Assembly (NCBI GenBank): GCA_018715195.1
Contig: DVMA01000090.1
Span: forward strand, 1 to 40,661
Direction: 5' to 3'
DNA from: Candidatus Coproplasma excrementavium
Lineage (GTDB): Bacteria > Bacillota > Clostridia > Christensenellales > Borkfalkiaceae
Length of the DNA stretch: 40,661 nt
Part shown: piece by piece, positions 1 through 9,939 of the stretch
Layout: every line of letters begins with the position of its first letter
How positions within the stretch are numbered: position 1 is the first letter of the stretch
Program-made: the position numbers and the translations under genes
The notes under the pieces: model-generated
Databases searched by the model: none
Told to the model about the DNA's origin: nothing
The model's input: only the letters and a program-made list of their open reading frames with translations

Positions 1-1395
1 CCTTGTCGGGTCGGGGATGATGTATACGGATGCATCGGGATATCTTTCTCGCACGCAGTTTGCAAATTCGGGCCGTTCAACAATGTCTGCGGCGATTTCC
101 GGCCTTACATATATGCAGGCCGCGTCCGTGCCCTCGCTGAGCGTTCTCAGGAGGGAGGAATATGCAAACAGCAGATAGAATTCGTCGGAAAAATCGGTGC
201 CCGCGCCGCATATGGGGCAGGGCTTGAGCGCAAAGGCTGAAAGTTCCGAGCCCGAGCGCTTGCGCGTGAATTCAATCAGACCGAAGTCCGACATCGGCAG
301 CACGCGGTAGGGCGCGCCGTCTTTTGAGAGCGCCTTGTCAAGTTCTGCAACCAGTGCGTTGCGGTGTTCGGGCTGCTGCATGTCTATGAAGTCAACAACG
401 AACAGTCCGCCCATGTTGCGCAGCTTTATCTGCCGCGCTATTTCGCGCGCGGCGATAAGGTTGGTCTGGTACACCGTGTATTCAAGGCTGTCGTCGCCGA
501 TAAAGCCGCCCGTATTCACGTCTATGGAGGTGAGCGCCTCGGTGTGCTCTATTATGAGGTACGCGCCGTTGCCCAGTTCAACGCGGGGGGAGCAGGCCTC
601 CAGTATCTGTGCCGCCACGCCGCAGTCGTCCAGCATGTCGCGCTTGCCGTCGTAAAGTTCCAGCTTTATGCTCTTTCCGCCCGGCAGAATGTTTAAAAGG
701 TCGCGCACTTCGGTATACTGCGCCTCGCTGCCCGTAATAATCTTTTCCACGTCGCGCTCTTCAAATTCGCGCATTACGCGCACGGGCATTGTAAAGTCCG
801 TGCATATCAGCGTTCTGGGCCTTGCCTTGCGGTATTCGTCCGCCGCTCTGCGGTATACTGCGCGCAGAAAATTCAGCTCGTCGTCAATCTGTTTATAGCT
901 GCTGAACGGCGCGGAATTGCGTATTACCATTCCTTCGCCGCTCTTTTTTGCCTTTTTTGCGGCGAAGATGAGGCTGTCGCGCAGCTCGTCGTCCTCGATT
1001 CTGTGAGATATGCCCACAAAGTCGGTGTCGGGAAGGTATATGAGCGTTTTGCCCACAAACGATACCCTCGCGGATACCTTTGCGCCCTTTTTGCCGCCGG
1101 GCGTCTTTACAATCTGCACCATCAGTTCGTCGCCCGCTTTCAGCGCGGAAAGTCCGCCCGTCATGTTGTAGGGCAAATCCTCCGCAGAGAGGTAGCAGTT
1201 GCGGCTGAGTCCGCAGTCCACAAACGCCGCCTGCATGCCGTTGAGCACGTTTACGACGACGCCCTTATAGATGTTGCCTACTGCGGGCGTGCCGTCCTCC
1301 GCGGTGAACCTGCAGTCTGTCAGCTTTCCGCCTTCGGTCACGGCCGTGACGGAAAAACCGCATAATTTGTCGAAATATATTGTCTTTTTTGCCAT
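1..1395 (-). CDS. rng: Ribonuclease E/G family protein (RNase G), C-terminus truncated by window edge
   Basis: Reverse-strand reading from ATG at 1395 gives MAKKTIYFDKLCGFSVTAV...GNIYKGVVVNVLNGMQAAFVDCG...(S1-like)...LIIEHTEALTSIDVNTGG...RQIKLRNMGGLFVVDFIDM...CPICGAG; the DVNTGG and RNMGGLFVVDFIDM motifs are typical of RNase E/G. Absent from the ORF track because it runs off the window. Confidence 0.9.
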   Translation of the reverse strand, partial: MAKKTIYFDKLCGFSVTAVTEGGKLTDCRFTAEDGTPAVGNIYKGVVVNVLNGMQAAFVDCGLSRNCYLSAEDLPYNMTGGLSALKAGDELMVQIVKTPGGKKGAKVSARVSFVGKTLIYLPDTDFVGISHRIEDDELRDSLIFAAKKAKKSGEGMVIRNSAPFSSYKQIDDELNFLRAVYRRAADEYRKARPRTLICTDFTMPVRVMREFEERDVEKIITGSEAQYTEVRDLLNILPGGKSIKLELYDGKRDMLDDCGVAAQILEACSPRVELGNGAYLIIEHTEALTSIDVNTGGFIGDDSLEYTVYQTNLIAAREIARQIKLRNMGGLFVVDFIDMQQPEHRNALVAELDKALSKDGAPYRVLPMSDFGLIEFTRKRSGSELSAFALKPCPICGAGTDFSDEFYLLFAYSSLLRTLSEGTDAACIYVRPEIAADIVERPEFANCVRERYPDASVYIIPDPTR

Positions 1396-1601
1396 TATTC
1401 TGCTCTGAACGGGCAACGCCGTGCCCGAAACAAAAATTTTTTCGGAAATTTTTGCGCGATAGTTGCGCCATATATGCCGCTCTTTTTGGCGGACAGGGTG
1501 TGGTGCGGCCTTAAAACAGAGCAAGCTTAAAGGGTGGGCGGCCGCATTTTTCAGTTTTTTGAATGAGTTTTTGTGTGGTCTTTACAGCGCAAAAAATCTG
1601 A

Positions 1602-2192
1602 TTAAAATACGCTGTCGCCGAAGCTGTCCGTCTTTAAAATGACCTTGGCCTCGCCGCCGTAAAGCTCTTTAAGGTAGGAGCACATCAGGTCGGGCCTTAA
1701 GTTCTTTTCTCCGCAGCACAGCGTGAATACAAGCTTGTCGCCGTGCCATTCAATGCTGTATATCCTGGGGCGTATGTCCACAGTGCGCCCGCGCATGTCG
1801 GTAATAATTATCTCCTTCTGCGAAAGAATTTCCTCCGCGTCGAAGTGCGCAAGTCCCGTCGCCTCGTAGCGGCAGGCCTTTATGCTCTCGGCAAAGTTGG
1901 GGTTCTGCTCCGTATTTTTCCACGCAAGACACTTCACGCCGTCGGGGGAAAATCTGTTGAAAAGCTGTGCAAAATCTTTGTCCGTAGCCGCGTCCACGGT
2001 GCAGTATTCGCTCACCGATTTAACGCCCAGCGCCAGCGGATTGCCCATGAATATGCGGGGGTGTTTGTGAAATCCCTGGCTGTAACCTACCTCTATCCCC
2101 GCGCGCCTTAAAATGCGGTCTATGTGCCTTAAGAGGTCGAGGTGCGAAATGTATTCGGCGCCGTCCGTCTTGGTGTATCTGAACGCAATCAT
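1602..2192 (-). CDS. TIGR03936/DUF2344 radical SAM-associated protein
   Basis: 196 aa ORF, MIAFRYTKTDGAEYISHLDLLRHIDRILRRAGIEVGYSQGFHKHPRI; overlaps the upstream radical SAM gene by 4 nt, the usual arrangement. Confidence 0.85.
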   Translation of the reverse strand: MIAFRYTKTDGAEYISHLDLLRHIDRILRRAGIEVGYSQGFHKHPRIFMGNPLALGVKSVSEYCTVDAATDKDFAQLFNRFSPDGVKCLAWKNTEQNPNFAESIKACRYEATGLAHFDAEEILSQKEIIITDMRGRTVDIRPRIYSIEWHGDKLVFTLCCGEKNLRPDLMCSYLKELYGGEAKVILKTDSFGDSVF

Positions 2193-3985
2193 ATCTCACC
2201 CCTCGCCGCGGGGCACATTTTCTGCATTCCGCAGCCCTTGCAACCGCTCAGGCAGCTGCCCGTAACCTTTCCGTCGTATGCGCGCTTTCTCTCTGAAAGC
2301 AGGAATTTTTTGCTGACCTCAATGTCGACAAAATCCCACGGCAGAATTTCCTCTTCGCCGCGCTCGCGGACATATTGCTCCGCACATATGCCGCAATCAT
2401 CAAAGGCTTTTCTCCAGCCATCTTCGCAGAACAGATTGTCCCATCCGTCAAATGTGCAGCCGTTTTTGTATGCGGAAAGTATGACCTTTCCCAGCCTTCT
2501 GTCGCCGCGCGCCAGCACGGCCTCGAGGAGGGAGGGATAGTATGCGCTCCAGCTGAAATGCACTCCGCGGGGCAGGTGTTTCAAAATAAAGTCCTGCTTG
2601 TGCTTTACTTCCTGCTCGTCCGCCTGCCTTTCCCACTGGAAGGGCGTGAACGGCTTGGGTACGAATGTTGCCGCCGAAACGGAAATGCGCAGCGATTTGG
2701 CGCGCTTTTGCGAGGAGTAGAGCAGGCGTATCTTTTCGCATATCTCGCTTATGCCCTTCAGATCCTCGTCCGTCTCGGTGGGCAGACCGAGCATAAAATA
2801 TAATTTGACCGCGGAATATCCCGCATCGAACGCACTTTTTGCCGCCTTTAAAATCTCTTCTTCGGTGATGTCCTTGTTTATAACGTCCCTCAGTCTCTGC
2901 GTGCCCGCCTCGGGCGCGAACGTGAGCGAGGTCTTTCTGGCGTCCTGCGCAAAGTCGCCCTCAAAGCTGTCCACCCTTAACGAGGGCAGCGCCAGCGTCA
3001 CCTCGGGCGGCAACTCGCTCTTCAGGCTCTTTATCAGCTCGGGAAGTTTTCCGTAGTCGCCCGTGGAGAGGGAGTTGAGGCTGACTTCGCCGTAGCCCGT
3101 GTTCTTTATCAGTCCGCAGGCCTGGCGGGTAAGCGTTTCAACGCTGCGCTTTCTCACGGGGCGGTAAATAAAGCCCGCCTGGCAGAATCTGCAGCCGCGG
3201 TAGCAGCCGCGCATAACTTCCACAACGGCGCGGTCGTGCACGCTCTCGCAGTTGGGAACGGCAAAGTTTTCGGGATATATCGCCCCGTCCAGGTCGGAAA
3301 CGGTGGCCTTCTTCACGTGCGATATTCCCTCAAAGCGCTCAACGCTGCCGTCCGCGTTGTAGTGCGGGGTGGTCAGCGCGGGTACGTATACGCCGTCCAG
3401 TTCGCTTATTTTTCTGTAAAATTCTTCGGTCGCGCCGCCGCACTGCATGTAAATTTCCGCAACGTCTGCGTCAACGCTCTCGCCGTCGCCTATGAAAAAT
3501 ATGTCCACAAAGTCGGCAAGCGGTTCGGGATTTACCGTGCAGGGTCCGCCCGCAACTATAAGGGGGTACTTTCCGCCCCTGCGCGCCTCTCTTTCGGCGG
3601 GTATGCCCGCAAGGTCGAGCATGTACAGCATGTTGGTGTAGCACAGCTCGTACGAAAGGGAGAACCCGAGCATGTCGAATTCTGAAAGCGGCGCTTTCAG
3701 CGCGAGCGAGTACAGCGGAACGTTCAGCTCCCTGAGTCCCTGACCGAAATCTCTCGCCGGGGCAAAGCAGAAGTCAACGCCCATTCCGCGGCGCAGAAAG
3801 GAGTCGGCGACTATCTTTATGCCTATGTTGCTCATTCCCACTTCGTACAGGTCGGGGTAGCAGGCGCAGAAGTTGAAATTTTCACCCTCGGAGGCAGGCG
3901 CGCCGTATTCGCCGCCCGTATAGCGGGAGGGTTTTTCACATTTTAACAGCAGTCCTCTCAGACTGTCCAAATCTATATGTTTCAC
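2189..3985 (-). CDS. TIGR03960-type B12-binding-domain radical SAM protein
   Basis: 598 aa ORF with a radical SAM CxxxCxxC cluster (CYRGCRFCQAG); coupled to the DUF2344 gene. Confidence 0.88.
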   Translation of the reverse strand: MKHIDLDSLRGLLLKCEKPSRYTGGEYGAPASEGENFNFCACYPDLYEVGMSNIGIKIVADSFLRRGMGVDFCFAPARDFGQGLRELNVPLYSLALKAPLSEFDMLGFSLSYELCYTNMLYMLDLAGIPAEREARRGGKYPLIVAGGPCTVNPEPLADFVDIFFIGDGESVDADVAEIYMQCGGATEEFYRKISELDGVYVPALTTPHYNADGSVERFEGISHVKKATVSDLDGAIYPENFAVPNCESVHDRAVVEVMRGCYRGCRFCQAGFIYRPVRKRSVETLTRQACGLIKNTGYGEVSLNSLSTGDYGKLPELIKSLKSELPPEVTLALPSLRVDSFEGDFAQDARKTSLTFAPEAGTQRLRDVINKDITEEEILKAAKSAFDAGYSAVKLYFMLGLPTETDEDLKGISEICEKIRLLYSSQKRAKSLRISVSAATFVPKPFTPFQWERQADEQEVKHKQDFILKHLPRGVHFSWSAYYPSLLEAVLARGDRRLGKVILSAYKNGCTFDGWDNLFCEDGWRKAFDDCGICAEQYVRERGEEEILPWDFVDIEVSKKFLLSERKRAYDGKVTGSCLSGCKGCGMQKMCPAARGEI

Positions 3986-4197
3986 GGTCTTATTATATTA
4001 TAAGCCGCGGCATTTTTCAAGCCGCTGAAAGAGCTTTGCGGCACAAAATAAAATTTTTTGCTCAACTATTTCAAAAAACCGCCTCAAATTTGTTTCGTTT
4101 GCGTGAGATTTGGTTTAAAATATAATTGGTTGAAGCCGCAGAAGGTAATGTGGCGGCCTCGTCCGCATAAAAATAATGATTCGAGGAGATTTTTATC

Positions 4198-4641
4198 ATG
4201 AAAATCAATTTCAGAGGCGTAGGCGCCGAGGAACTTTCTTTCAAAATGAACAGGGTAAAGCTTGAGCCCAATTCCCGTCTGGACATCAAACCCCAGTTTT
4301 CCCGTCAGGTGCGCAAGGTAAAGGACAACGATAAGCTCAACTTCATCGCCCTTTCCCTCAAGGTTGAGAGCACCGAGGCCGAACCCAAGCCCTTCGACCT
4401 GCACGTAACGCTTGTAGGCACCTTCGAGGTGGAGGATATGGTTGCAGGCAGCGACCAGGAGAGGGAGTTCGTAATCGAGGGCACAAAGCTGCTGTTCCCC
4501 TATCTGCGCGCAGCCGTAACCAATCTCACGGCGTCGGCATACATCGCACCGCTCAACCTTCCCGTCATAAGCGGCCCCATCTTCCCTGAGGACAGGGACG
4601 TGTACGCGTTCACCGTTGGCGGCGAGGACAAGCTCAACTGA
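4198..4641 (+). CDS. SecB-like protein-export chaperone family protein
   Basis: 147 aa; ends ...EGTKLLFPYLRAAVTNLTASAYIAPLNLPVISGPIFPED, resembling the SecB signature (FPYxRxxISxLTxxxGFPPLxLPPI). RBS GAGGAG upstream. Confidence 0.65.
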   Translation: MKINFRGVGAEELSFKMNRVKLEPNSRLDIKPQFSRQVRKVKDNDKLNFIALSLKVESTEAEPKPFDLHVTLVGTFEVEDMVAGSDQEREFVIEGTKLLFPYLRAAVTNLTASAYIAPLNLPVISGPIFPEDRDVYAFTVGGEDKLN

Positions 4642-4662
4642 AAATAAAAACATGTCAATATG

Positions 4663-4691
4663 CGGCAAGCGGAAAAAAGTTTCCGCTTGCC
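4663..4691 (+). terminator. Hairpin downstream of secB-like gene
   Basis: GGCAAGCGGAAA...TTTCCGCTTGCC inverted repeat; weak U-tract. Confidence 0.5.
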
Positions 4692-4758
4692 TTGCTTGCT
4701 TTAAAAAACTTTTTAAATTTTAAAATAAAGGCGCTTGCGCCGCACAAAGGAGAATGCA

Positions 4759-5298
4759 ATGGATTCCGCAATTGAAAGAGTGCTCTATTCGGAAGAGGAC
4801 ATAGCAAAGAGGGTAAAGGAGCTCGGCGAACAGATTTCGCGCGACTACAAGGGCAAGCCGCTGGCCGTGATAGGCGTGCTGCGCGGCGGTTCGATTTTCT
4901 GCTCCGACCTCATAAGGAACATAACCATACCCATGGAACTTTCCTTCATAGAGGCGTCTTCGTACAAAGACGGCACCACGCCCCAGGGTGAAGTAAAGAT
5001 AAACATATCCAGGGGCTTTTCCGCAAAGGGGCTTAACATACTCATCGCGGAGGACATAATAGATACCGGCCACACGCTGTACGCCGTGCGCGAAAGGTTG
5101 CTTGCCGAGGGGGCGCTCTCCGTTAAAATGTGCTGCATACTCAACAAGCCTTCCCGCCGTCAGGCAAAGATAACCGCCGATTACGTCGGCTTCGACATCC
5201 CCGACGAATTTGTGGTCGGCTACGGCCTCGACTATGCGAACAAGTACCGCAACCTGCCTTATATAGGCATTCTTTCCAGAAAAGTTTACGAAAAGTAA
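4759..5298 (+). CDS. hpt: Hypoxanthine phosphoribosyltransferase
   Basis: AAAGGAG RBS then ATG at 4759; LAVIGVLRGGSIFCSDLIRNI and ILIAEDIIDTGHTL PRPP-binding motif. Confidence 0.93.
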   Translation: MDSAIERVLYSEEDIAKRVKELGEQISRDYKGKPLAVIGVLRGGSIFCSDLIRNITIPMELSFIEASSYKDGTTPQGEVKINISRGFSAKGLNILIAEDIIDTGHTLYAVRERLLAEGALSVKMCCILNKPSRRQAKITADYVGFDIPDEFVVGYGLDYANKYRNLPYIGILSRKVYEK

Positions 5299-5302
5299 TT
5301 TT

Positions 5303-5338
5303 AAAGCCGCCCGCGCAAAGCTTTGCGCGGGCGGCTTT
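5303..5338. terminator. Bidirectional hairpin terminator after hpt
   Basis: Perfect 36-nt palindrome AAAGCCGCCCGCGCAAAG/CTTTGCGCGGGCGGCTTT. Confidence 0.8.
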
Positions 5339-5432
5339 CGTGCCTTGACCACCATATGTTGTGGTAATGCGTTGCGCGCGTTACTATTATATATAACAAA
5401 TATAAAAATTTTGCGCACGAAGGCATTTTTAA

Positions 5433-5461
5433 TTGACAGAGTGCCTTTTATGTGCTAAAAT
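5433..5461 (+). promoter_or_regulatory. sigma70-type promoter for rpmG-secE-nusG
   Basis: TTGACA (5433-5438), 17-nt spacer, TAAAAT (5456-5461). Confidence 0.75.
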
Positions 5462-5513
5462 TTCCTCACATTCCTTGAAGGGGTGTAATTTTTTTGTACG
5501 GAGTTTTTCTACA

Positions 5514-5678
5514 ATGAAGAAGGCATCAGTAAGAGCCAAGATAACCTTAGAGTGCACAGAATGCAAGCACAGAAATTACGACAGCTTCAAGAATAAGCGT
5601 AACGATCCTGACAGGCTTACCATTTCCAAGTACTGCCCTTTCTGCAAAAAGCACACCGAGCACAAGGAAACCAAGTAA
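5514..5678 (+). CDS. rpmG: 50S ribosomal protein L33
   Basis: [54 protein letters not shown]. Confidence 0.93.
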   Translation: MKKASVRAKITLECTECKHRNYDSFKNKRNDPDRLTISKYCPFCKKHTEHKETK

Positions 5679-5757
5679 TTTAAGTTTTTTTGTGGTCTGC
5701 GCGCGGCCGCGCCGCGCGTCGTAAGCGCGCTCGCGCGATTTTAAAGAGGTTATAACT

Positions 5758-6000
5758 ATGGCGGCATCCAATAAAAATGACGTTAAAAAGCCCAATATAT
5801 TCGTCCGCATCGGCAGGAAGTTCAAGGAAGTATTCTCTGAACTTAAAAGAGTGACCTGGCCTACGTTCCCCAAGGTTCTTAAATCCACGGGCGTAGTTCT
5901 TCTGGTCGTTGTTGTATTCCTCGTAGTTGTTACGGCAATCAACTTCGGTCTGCAGGCACTCCTTGACCTTGTCACGGGCATAGGCGGCACCGGAGCGTAA
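5758..6000 (+). CDS. secE: Preprotein translocase subunit SecE
   Basis: 80 aa, RKFKEVFSELKRVTWPTFPKVLKSTGVVLLVVVVF; located between rpmG and nusG. Confidence 0.93.
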   Translation: MAASNKNDVKKPNIFVRIGRKFKEVFSELKRVTWPTFPKVLKSTGVVLLVVVVFLVVVTAINFGLQALLDLVTGIGGTGA

Positions 6001-6005
6001 AGACT

Positions 6006-6554
6006 ATGGCTGATATGACAAAGCCTTGCTGGTATATACTTCACACCTATTCCGGGTACGAAGCCATGGTCAAGGACAGCCTTGAAAGGCTGATTGAAAA
6101 CAACAATCTTCAGTCGCAGATATTCGACGTGAAGATACCCATGGAGACGACTATAGAGGAAAAGAACGGCAAGCGCAAACTTGTTGAGCGCAAGCTGCTT
6201 CCCTGCTATGTGTTCATAAAGATGATTTACTCCAACCAGCTGTGGTACTGGGTAACCAATACCCGCGGCGTAACGGGTTTCGTAGGCCCTCAGGGCAGAC
6301 CCCTTCCCCTGAAGGAGGATGAAATCCGCCGCATGCGCCTTGAAGAGGTGGCTGTGGACGCCAACTTCGTCGTTGGCGACAGGGTAAGCATCGATGCCGG
6401 CCCGCTCGAAGGTTTCGAAGGTACCATAAAGGAACTCAACGATACCGCTCAGAAGGCGCTCGTAAACGTGGAACTGTTCGGCAGAAATACCGACGTAGAG
6501 GTGGAGTACATCCAGATAAAGAGGATAGATACCCCCGCGTCCACGGCAGAATAA
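6006..6554 (+). CDS. nusG: Transcription termination/antitermination protein NusG
   Basis: 182 aa, CWYILHTYSGYEAMVKDSLERLIE...GVTGFVGPQGRPLPL...KOW-like GDRVSIDAGPLEGFEGTI. Confidence 0.95.
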   Translation: MADMTKPCWYILHTYSGYEAMVKDSLERLIENNNLQSQIFDVKIPMETTIEEKNGKRKLVERKLLPCYVFIKMIYSNQLWYWVTNTRGVTGFVGPQGRPLPLKEDEIRRMRLEEVAVDANFVVGDRVSIDAGPLEGFEGTIKELNDTAQKALVNVELFGRNTDVEVEYIQIKRIDTPASTAE

Positions 6555-6625
6555 TTTTTTTAAAGGCAGCATCTGCCTGCGCCTCATGCTTTCAAAAAAG
6601 TGCAGCGGGCATTGAAATTTTTTGC

Positions 6626-6650
6626 AATTGCCCCGCACATATGTGCCGAT
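6626..6650 (-). repeat. Dispersed element copy, reverse orientation, between nusG and rplK
   Basis: Reverse complement reads ATCGGCACATATGTGCGGGGCAATT. Confidence 0.75.
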
Positions 6651-6915
6651 TACCGCATTTTTGCGGCATTCACATATTCATAAAAATGCCGGTCTGCGGC
6701 CCGCCGCGGCAAGGCATACACCACCCGCGCAAATTTTTTTCGCGGACACATTTTCAGATAAAGCCGGAAAAGTGCAGGGCGCACGCCTTTAAAGCACTTT
6801 TGCGACCGAAACGGCCCCGCGGCGGAAAAGACTGCGTCGCCGTATACTTGTGGGAGATTGCGCTAAATACTTTCATGGCGCAAGTCGTCAGTACCACATA
6901 GGAGGACTTTTATTT

Positions 6916-7341
6916 ATGGCAAAAAAGATTACCGCTGTAGTAAAGTTGCAGCTTCCTGCCGGCAAGGCCACCCCTGCGCCCCCCGTAGGTTCCACCCTCG
7001 GCCCTCACGGCATCAACATCCCCGGTTTCACCAAGGAATTCAATGCCAAGACGGCAGATAAGGCCGGCCTCATAATTCCCTGCGTAGTCACCATCTATCA
7101 GGACAGAAGCTTCACCTTCATCCTTAAAACGCCCCCTACGCCCGTGCTCATCAAAAAGGCACTCGGCATAGATACGGCCAGCGCCCGTCCCAACAGGGAT
7201 AAGGTTGGCAAGCTGACCAAGGCTCAGGCTGAAGAAATCGCTAAGACCAAGCTGCCCGACCTCAACTGCTCCACTCTGGAAGCAGCCATCAGCATGGTAA
7301 AGGGCACCGCGCGCTCCATGGGCGTTACCGTAGAAGAGTAA
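6916..7341 (+). CDS. rplK: 50S ribosomal protein L11
   Basis: [41 protein letters not shown]-track start at 6850 is upstream of the true ATG. Confidence 0.96.
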   Translation: MAKKITAVVKLQLPAGKATPAPPVGSTLGPHGINIPGFTKEFNAKTADKAGLIIPCVVTIYQDRSFTFILKTPPTPVLIKKALGIDTASARPNRDKVGKLTKAQAEEIAKTKLPDLNCSTLEAAISMVKGTARSMGVTVEE

Positions 7342-7354
7342 GCGCGTTTGAAGA

Positions 7355-7418
7355 GTGTGTGGGAGAGGGGTAAATTACACACAAAAGTCGGACCCCTCGA
7401 AAATACCACACGGAGGAA
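7355..7418 (+). promoter_or_regulatory. Candidate L1 ribosomal-protein leader (autoregulatory site) between rplK and rplA
   Basis: GTGTGGGAGAGGGG...GGACCCCTCGAAAATACCACAC: two-helix inverted repeat with GGGAG loop, resembling the L1-binding mRNA mimic. Confidence 0.5.
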
Positions 7419-7427
7419 TATATTATA

Positions 7428-8117
7428 ATGAAAGCTGGCAAGAAATACGCAGACAGCGTTAAAACTTACGATCATTCCAAGGCATACGACCCCAACGAGG
7501 CCGTAAACCTTACCCTTTCCACCGCCAAGGCAAAATTCGATGAAACCATCGAACTTCACGTTCGCCTGGGCGTAGACCCCCGCCAGGCAGACCAGCAGGT
7601 GCGCGGCGTGCTCGTACTTCCCAACGGCACCGGCAAGAGCAAGAAAGTGCTCGTCATCGCAAAGGGCGAAAGAGCTGACGCAGCTGCAGCTGCAGGCGCA
7701 GATATCGTCGGCGCAGAAGAGCTCATCCAGAAGATTCAGCACGAAAACTGGTTCGATTTCGACGTTATGATCACCACCCCCGACATGATGGGCGTTGTAG
7801 GTCGTATCGGTCGTCTCCTCGGCCCCAAGGGCTTAATGCCCAACCCCAAGTCGGGTACCGTTACCATGGACGTTGCCAAGGCAGTCAAGGAAGTTAAAGC
7901 AGGTAAAGTTGAGTACCGTCTCGACAAAACCGCAATCATACACTGCCCCATCGGCAAAAAGTCTTTCGGCGCAGAAAAGATTGCAGAAAACTTCAACGCG
8001 CTCATGGATGCCATCGTAAAGGCTAAGCCCGCAGCAGCAAAGGGCCAGTATATAAAGAGCGTAACGCTCACTTCCACCATGGGCCCCGGCGTGAAGGTAA
8101 ACTTCAACAGAGGCTGA
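7428..8117 (+). CDS. rplA: 50S ribosomal protein L1
   Basis: 229 aa, [24 protein letters not shown]...[19 protein letters not shown]. Confidence 0.96.
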   Translation: MKAGKKYADSVKTYDHSKAYDPNEAVNLTLSTAKAKFDETIELHVRLGVDPRQADQQVRGVLVLPNGTGKSKKVLVIAKGERADAAAAAGADIVGAEELIQKIQHENWFDFDVMITTPDMMGVVGRIGRLLGPKGLMPNPKSGTVTMDVAKAVKEVKAGKVEYRLDKTAIIHCPIGKKSFGAEKIAENFNALMDAIVKAKPAAAKGQYIKSVTLTSTMGPGVKVNFNRG

Positions 8118-8156
8118 GTGCTCTGCGGAGACGTTCCGCAATAAAACTTAAAAATT

Positions 8157-8189
8157 ATGCGGCAGGAAACATTCCCGCCGCATTTTTTT
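8157..8189 (+). terminator. Rho-independent terminator after rplA
   Basis: ATGCGGCAGGAAACATTCCCGCCGCATTTTTTT hairpin with U-tract. Confidence 0.8.
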
Positions 8190-8326
8190 ATGCGCCGTTT
8201 TTGTTGAGCGGCTCTTTTGTGCCGTGTTTTTGATAGTCTTTTTCTTTCCGGTCGAGCAGGTCGAGGCGGTATTTTTGCGGTGCGCCCCGTGAATTAAAAA
8301 ATTTTTTTGCAGCGGCGCAAAAACGT

Positions 8327-8355
8327 TTGACAAAAGATTTATTATTCAATATAAT
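8327..8355 (+). promoter_or_regulatory. Promoter upstream of L10 leader
   Basis: TTGACA (8327-8332), 17-nt spacer, TATAAT (8350-8355). Confidence 0.85.
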
Positions 8356-8367
8356 ATTTGAGCAAAA

Positions 8368-8503
8368 CAAAGATGCCGCAGACAGCAGGCGCGAACCATT
8401 CGCTCAATTTCCTGCCGAGGTGTTAAGGTTTAATAAAGATTATCCGTAAGATATACTCTTTTTTATGTCCTTATGCCGTGCGGCGTAAGGGCTTTTTTAA
8501 ATT
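8368..8503 (+). promoter_or_regulatory. L10 ribosomal-protein leader (rplJL attenuator)
   Basis: GACAGCAGGCGCGAACCATTCGCTCAATTTCCTGCCGAGGTGTTAAG, typical of the Firmicutes L10 leader, followed by hairpin CCTTATGCCGTGCGGCGTAAGGGCTTTTTT. Confidence 0.85.
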
Positions 8504-8523
8504 CTTAAAAGGAGGTACGCAGT

Positions 8524-9045
8524 TTGTCAGCTAATTTCGAAGCCAAGAAGCTGGTTGTCGAAGAGATAACCTCTAAAATCAAGGCGTCCAAGGCAGTCGT
8601 TTTTGTTGACTACAACAAGCTCACCGTTGCAGAAGTTTCCGAACTCAGAAACAAGTGCCGCGAAGCAGGTTGCGAATACAAAGTTTACAAAAACACGCTT
8701 GTAAGAAAGGCATTCAACAACCTGGGATTCAACCAGTTCGACGAAACTCTTAACGGCCCCACGGCTATAGCATTCAGCGCGGACGAAATCACCGCCGCAA
8801 AGCTTATGTCCAAGGCAGCTAAGGATTACGATACGAAGATTGTTGTTAAGTGCGGTTTCGTGGACAACGCTTATGTTGACAAGAAGGGTGTGGAAGCCTT
8901 AGCAACCATGCCTTCCAGGGAAGAGCTTGTTGCAAAAATGCTCGGCTCTATGCAGGCGCCTCTTTCCAACTTTGCAGGCGTACTCAACAATCTCGTTTCG
9001 GGTATTGTTCGCGTACTTGCAAGGGTTGCGGAAAACAAGGCGTAA
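8524..9045 (+). CDS. rplJ: 50S ribosomal protein L10
   Basis: 173 aa with TTG start after AGGAGG; NFEAKKLVVEEITSKIKASKAVVFVDYNKLTVAEVSELR. Confidence 0.95.
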   Translation: MSANFEAKKLVVEEITSKIKASKAVVFVDYNKLTVAEVSELRNKCREAGCEYKVYKNTLVRKAFNNLGFNQFDETLNGPTAIAFSADEITAAKLMSKAAKDYDTKIVVKCGFVDNAYVDKKGVEALATMPSREELVAKMLGSMQAPLSNFAGVLNNLVSGIVRVLARVAENKA

Positions 9046-9160
9046 CACATTTCCGCGCGAGGCGGAAAAAGACGGCGTCCGCGGCCGTAAAGGCGGTATA
9101 AGGCGCGCCCCTGCCGCATGAGGGCAAAAATACCATTATTAATTTCGGAGGATACTTAAA

Positions 9161-9538
9161 ATGGCAGATATCAATAAGTTTATAGATGAAATCAGCAACA
9201 TGACCGTTATCGAACTCAACGAGCTTGTAAAGGCTCTCGAAGAGAAGTTCGGTGTTTCCGCTGCAGCTCCCGTAGCAGTAGCAGCAGCTCCCGCAGCAGG
9301 CGCAGCAGCAGCTCCCGCAGCTGAAGAGAAGACCGAATTCAACATCGTTCTCAAGGACGCTGGCGCTAAGAAGATCGATGTCATCAAGGCAGTTCGCGGC
9401 TTCACCGGTCTCGGCCTTGTAGAAGCTAAGGCAGCAGTTGAAAAGGGCGGCGTTATCAAAGAGAACGTTGCTAAGGAAGAAGCTGAAAAGATCGTTGCAG
9501 AGCTCAAGGCAGCAGGCGCAACGGCTGTTATGGAATAA
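9161..9538 (+). CDS. rplL: 50S ribosomal protein L7/L12
   Basis: 125 aa; Ala-rich hinge; [39 protein letters not shown]. Confidence 0.96.
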   Translation: MADINKFIDEISNMTVIELNELVKALEEKFGVSAAAPVAVAAAPAAGAAAAPAAEEKTEFNIVLKDAGAKKIDVIKAVRGFTGLGLVEAKAAVEKGGVIKENVAKEEAEKIVAELKAAGATAVME

Positions 9539-9561
9539 TTTTAAGAATTTAAAGCCGAAGA

Positions 9562-9590
9562 ACGGACGGGTTTATCCCGTCCGTTTTTTT
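9562..9590 (+). terminator. Strong terminator after rplL
   Basis: ACGGACGGG-TTTAT-CCCGTCCGT-TTTTTT. Confidence 0.9.
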
Positions 9591-9939
9591 GTCGCCTGCA
9601 AAGCTTAAAGCATGGCGGCGGAAGCTTTTTGCGCGGTCGTGGCAGGGCATTTGCAGGGCGGAAAACACGCTTTCGCAAGGGCTGCAAATCTTAAAAAATC
9701 TGTGCGGCAAATGCATAAAAACAAGGCGCAGACGGGGCGGGGCAGGCTGCCCGCATATGGGGTGCGGCGGCATAAAAGGCGGTAAAATACAAAACTTTGG
9801 CAATTTTGGTGGCAATGCTGTGAAAATTGTTCGCCCGCGCCGTAAATTGCTTGACTGCCTTGCCAAAATTAAGTAAAATACAATAGTATCAGTAAAAATA
9901 TTATTAAAAAGATTTACGCAATCTTTTAAGGCGGCAGAT

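Noticed and set aside
5547-6638. 363-aa antisense ORF over rpmG/secE/nusG
   Set aside because: Shadow of three conserved genes.
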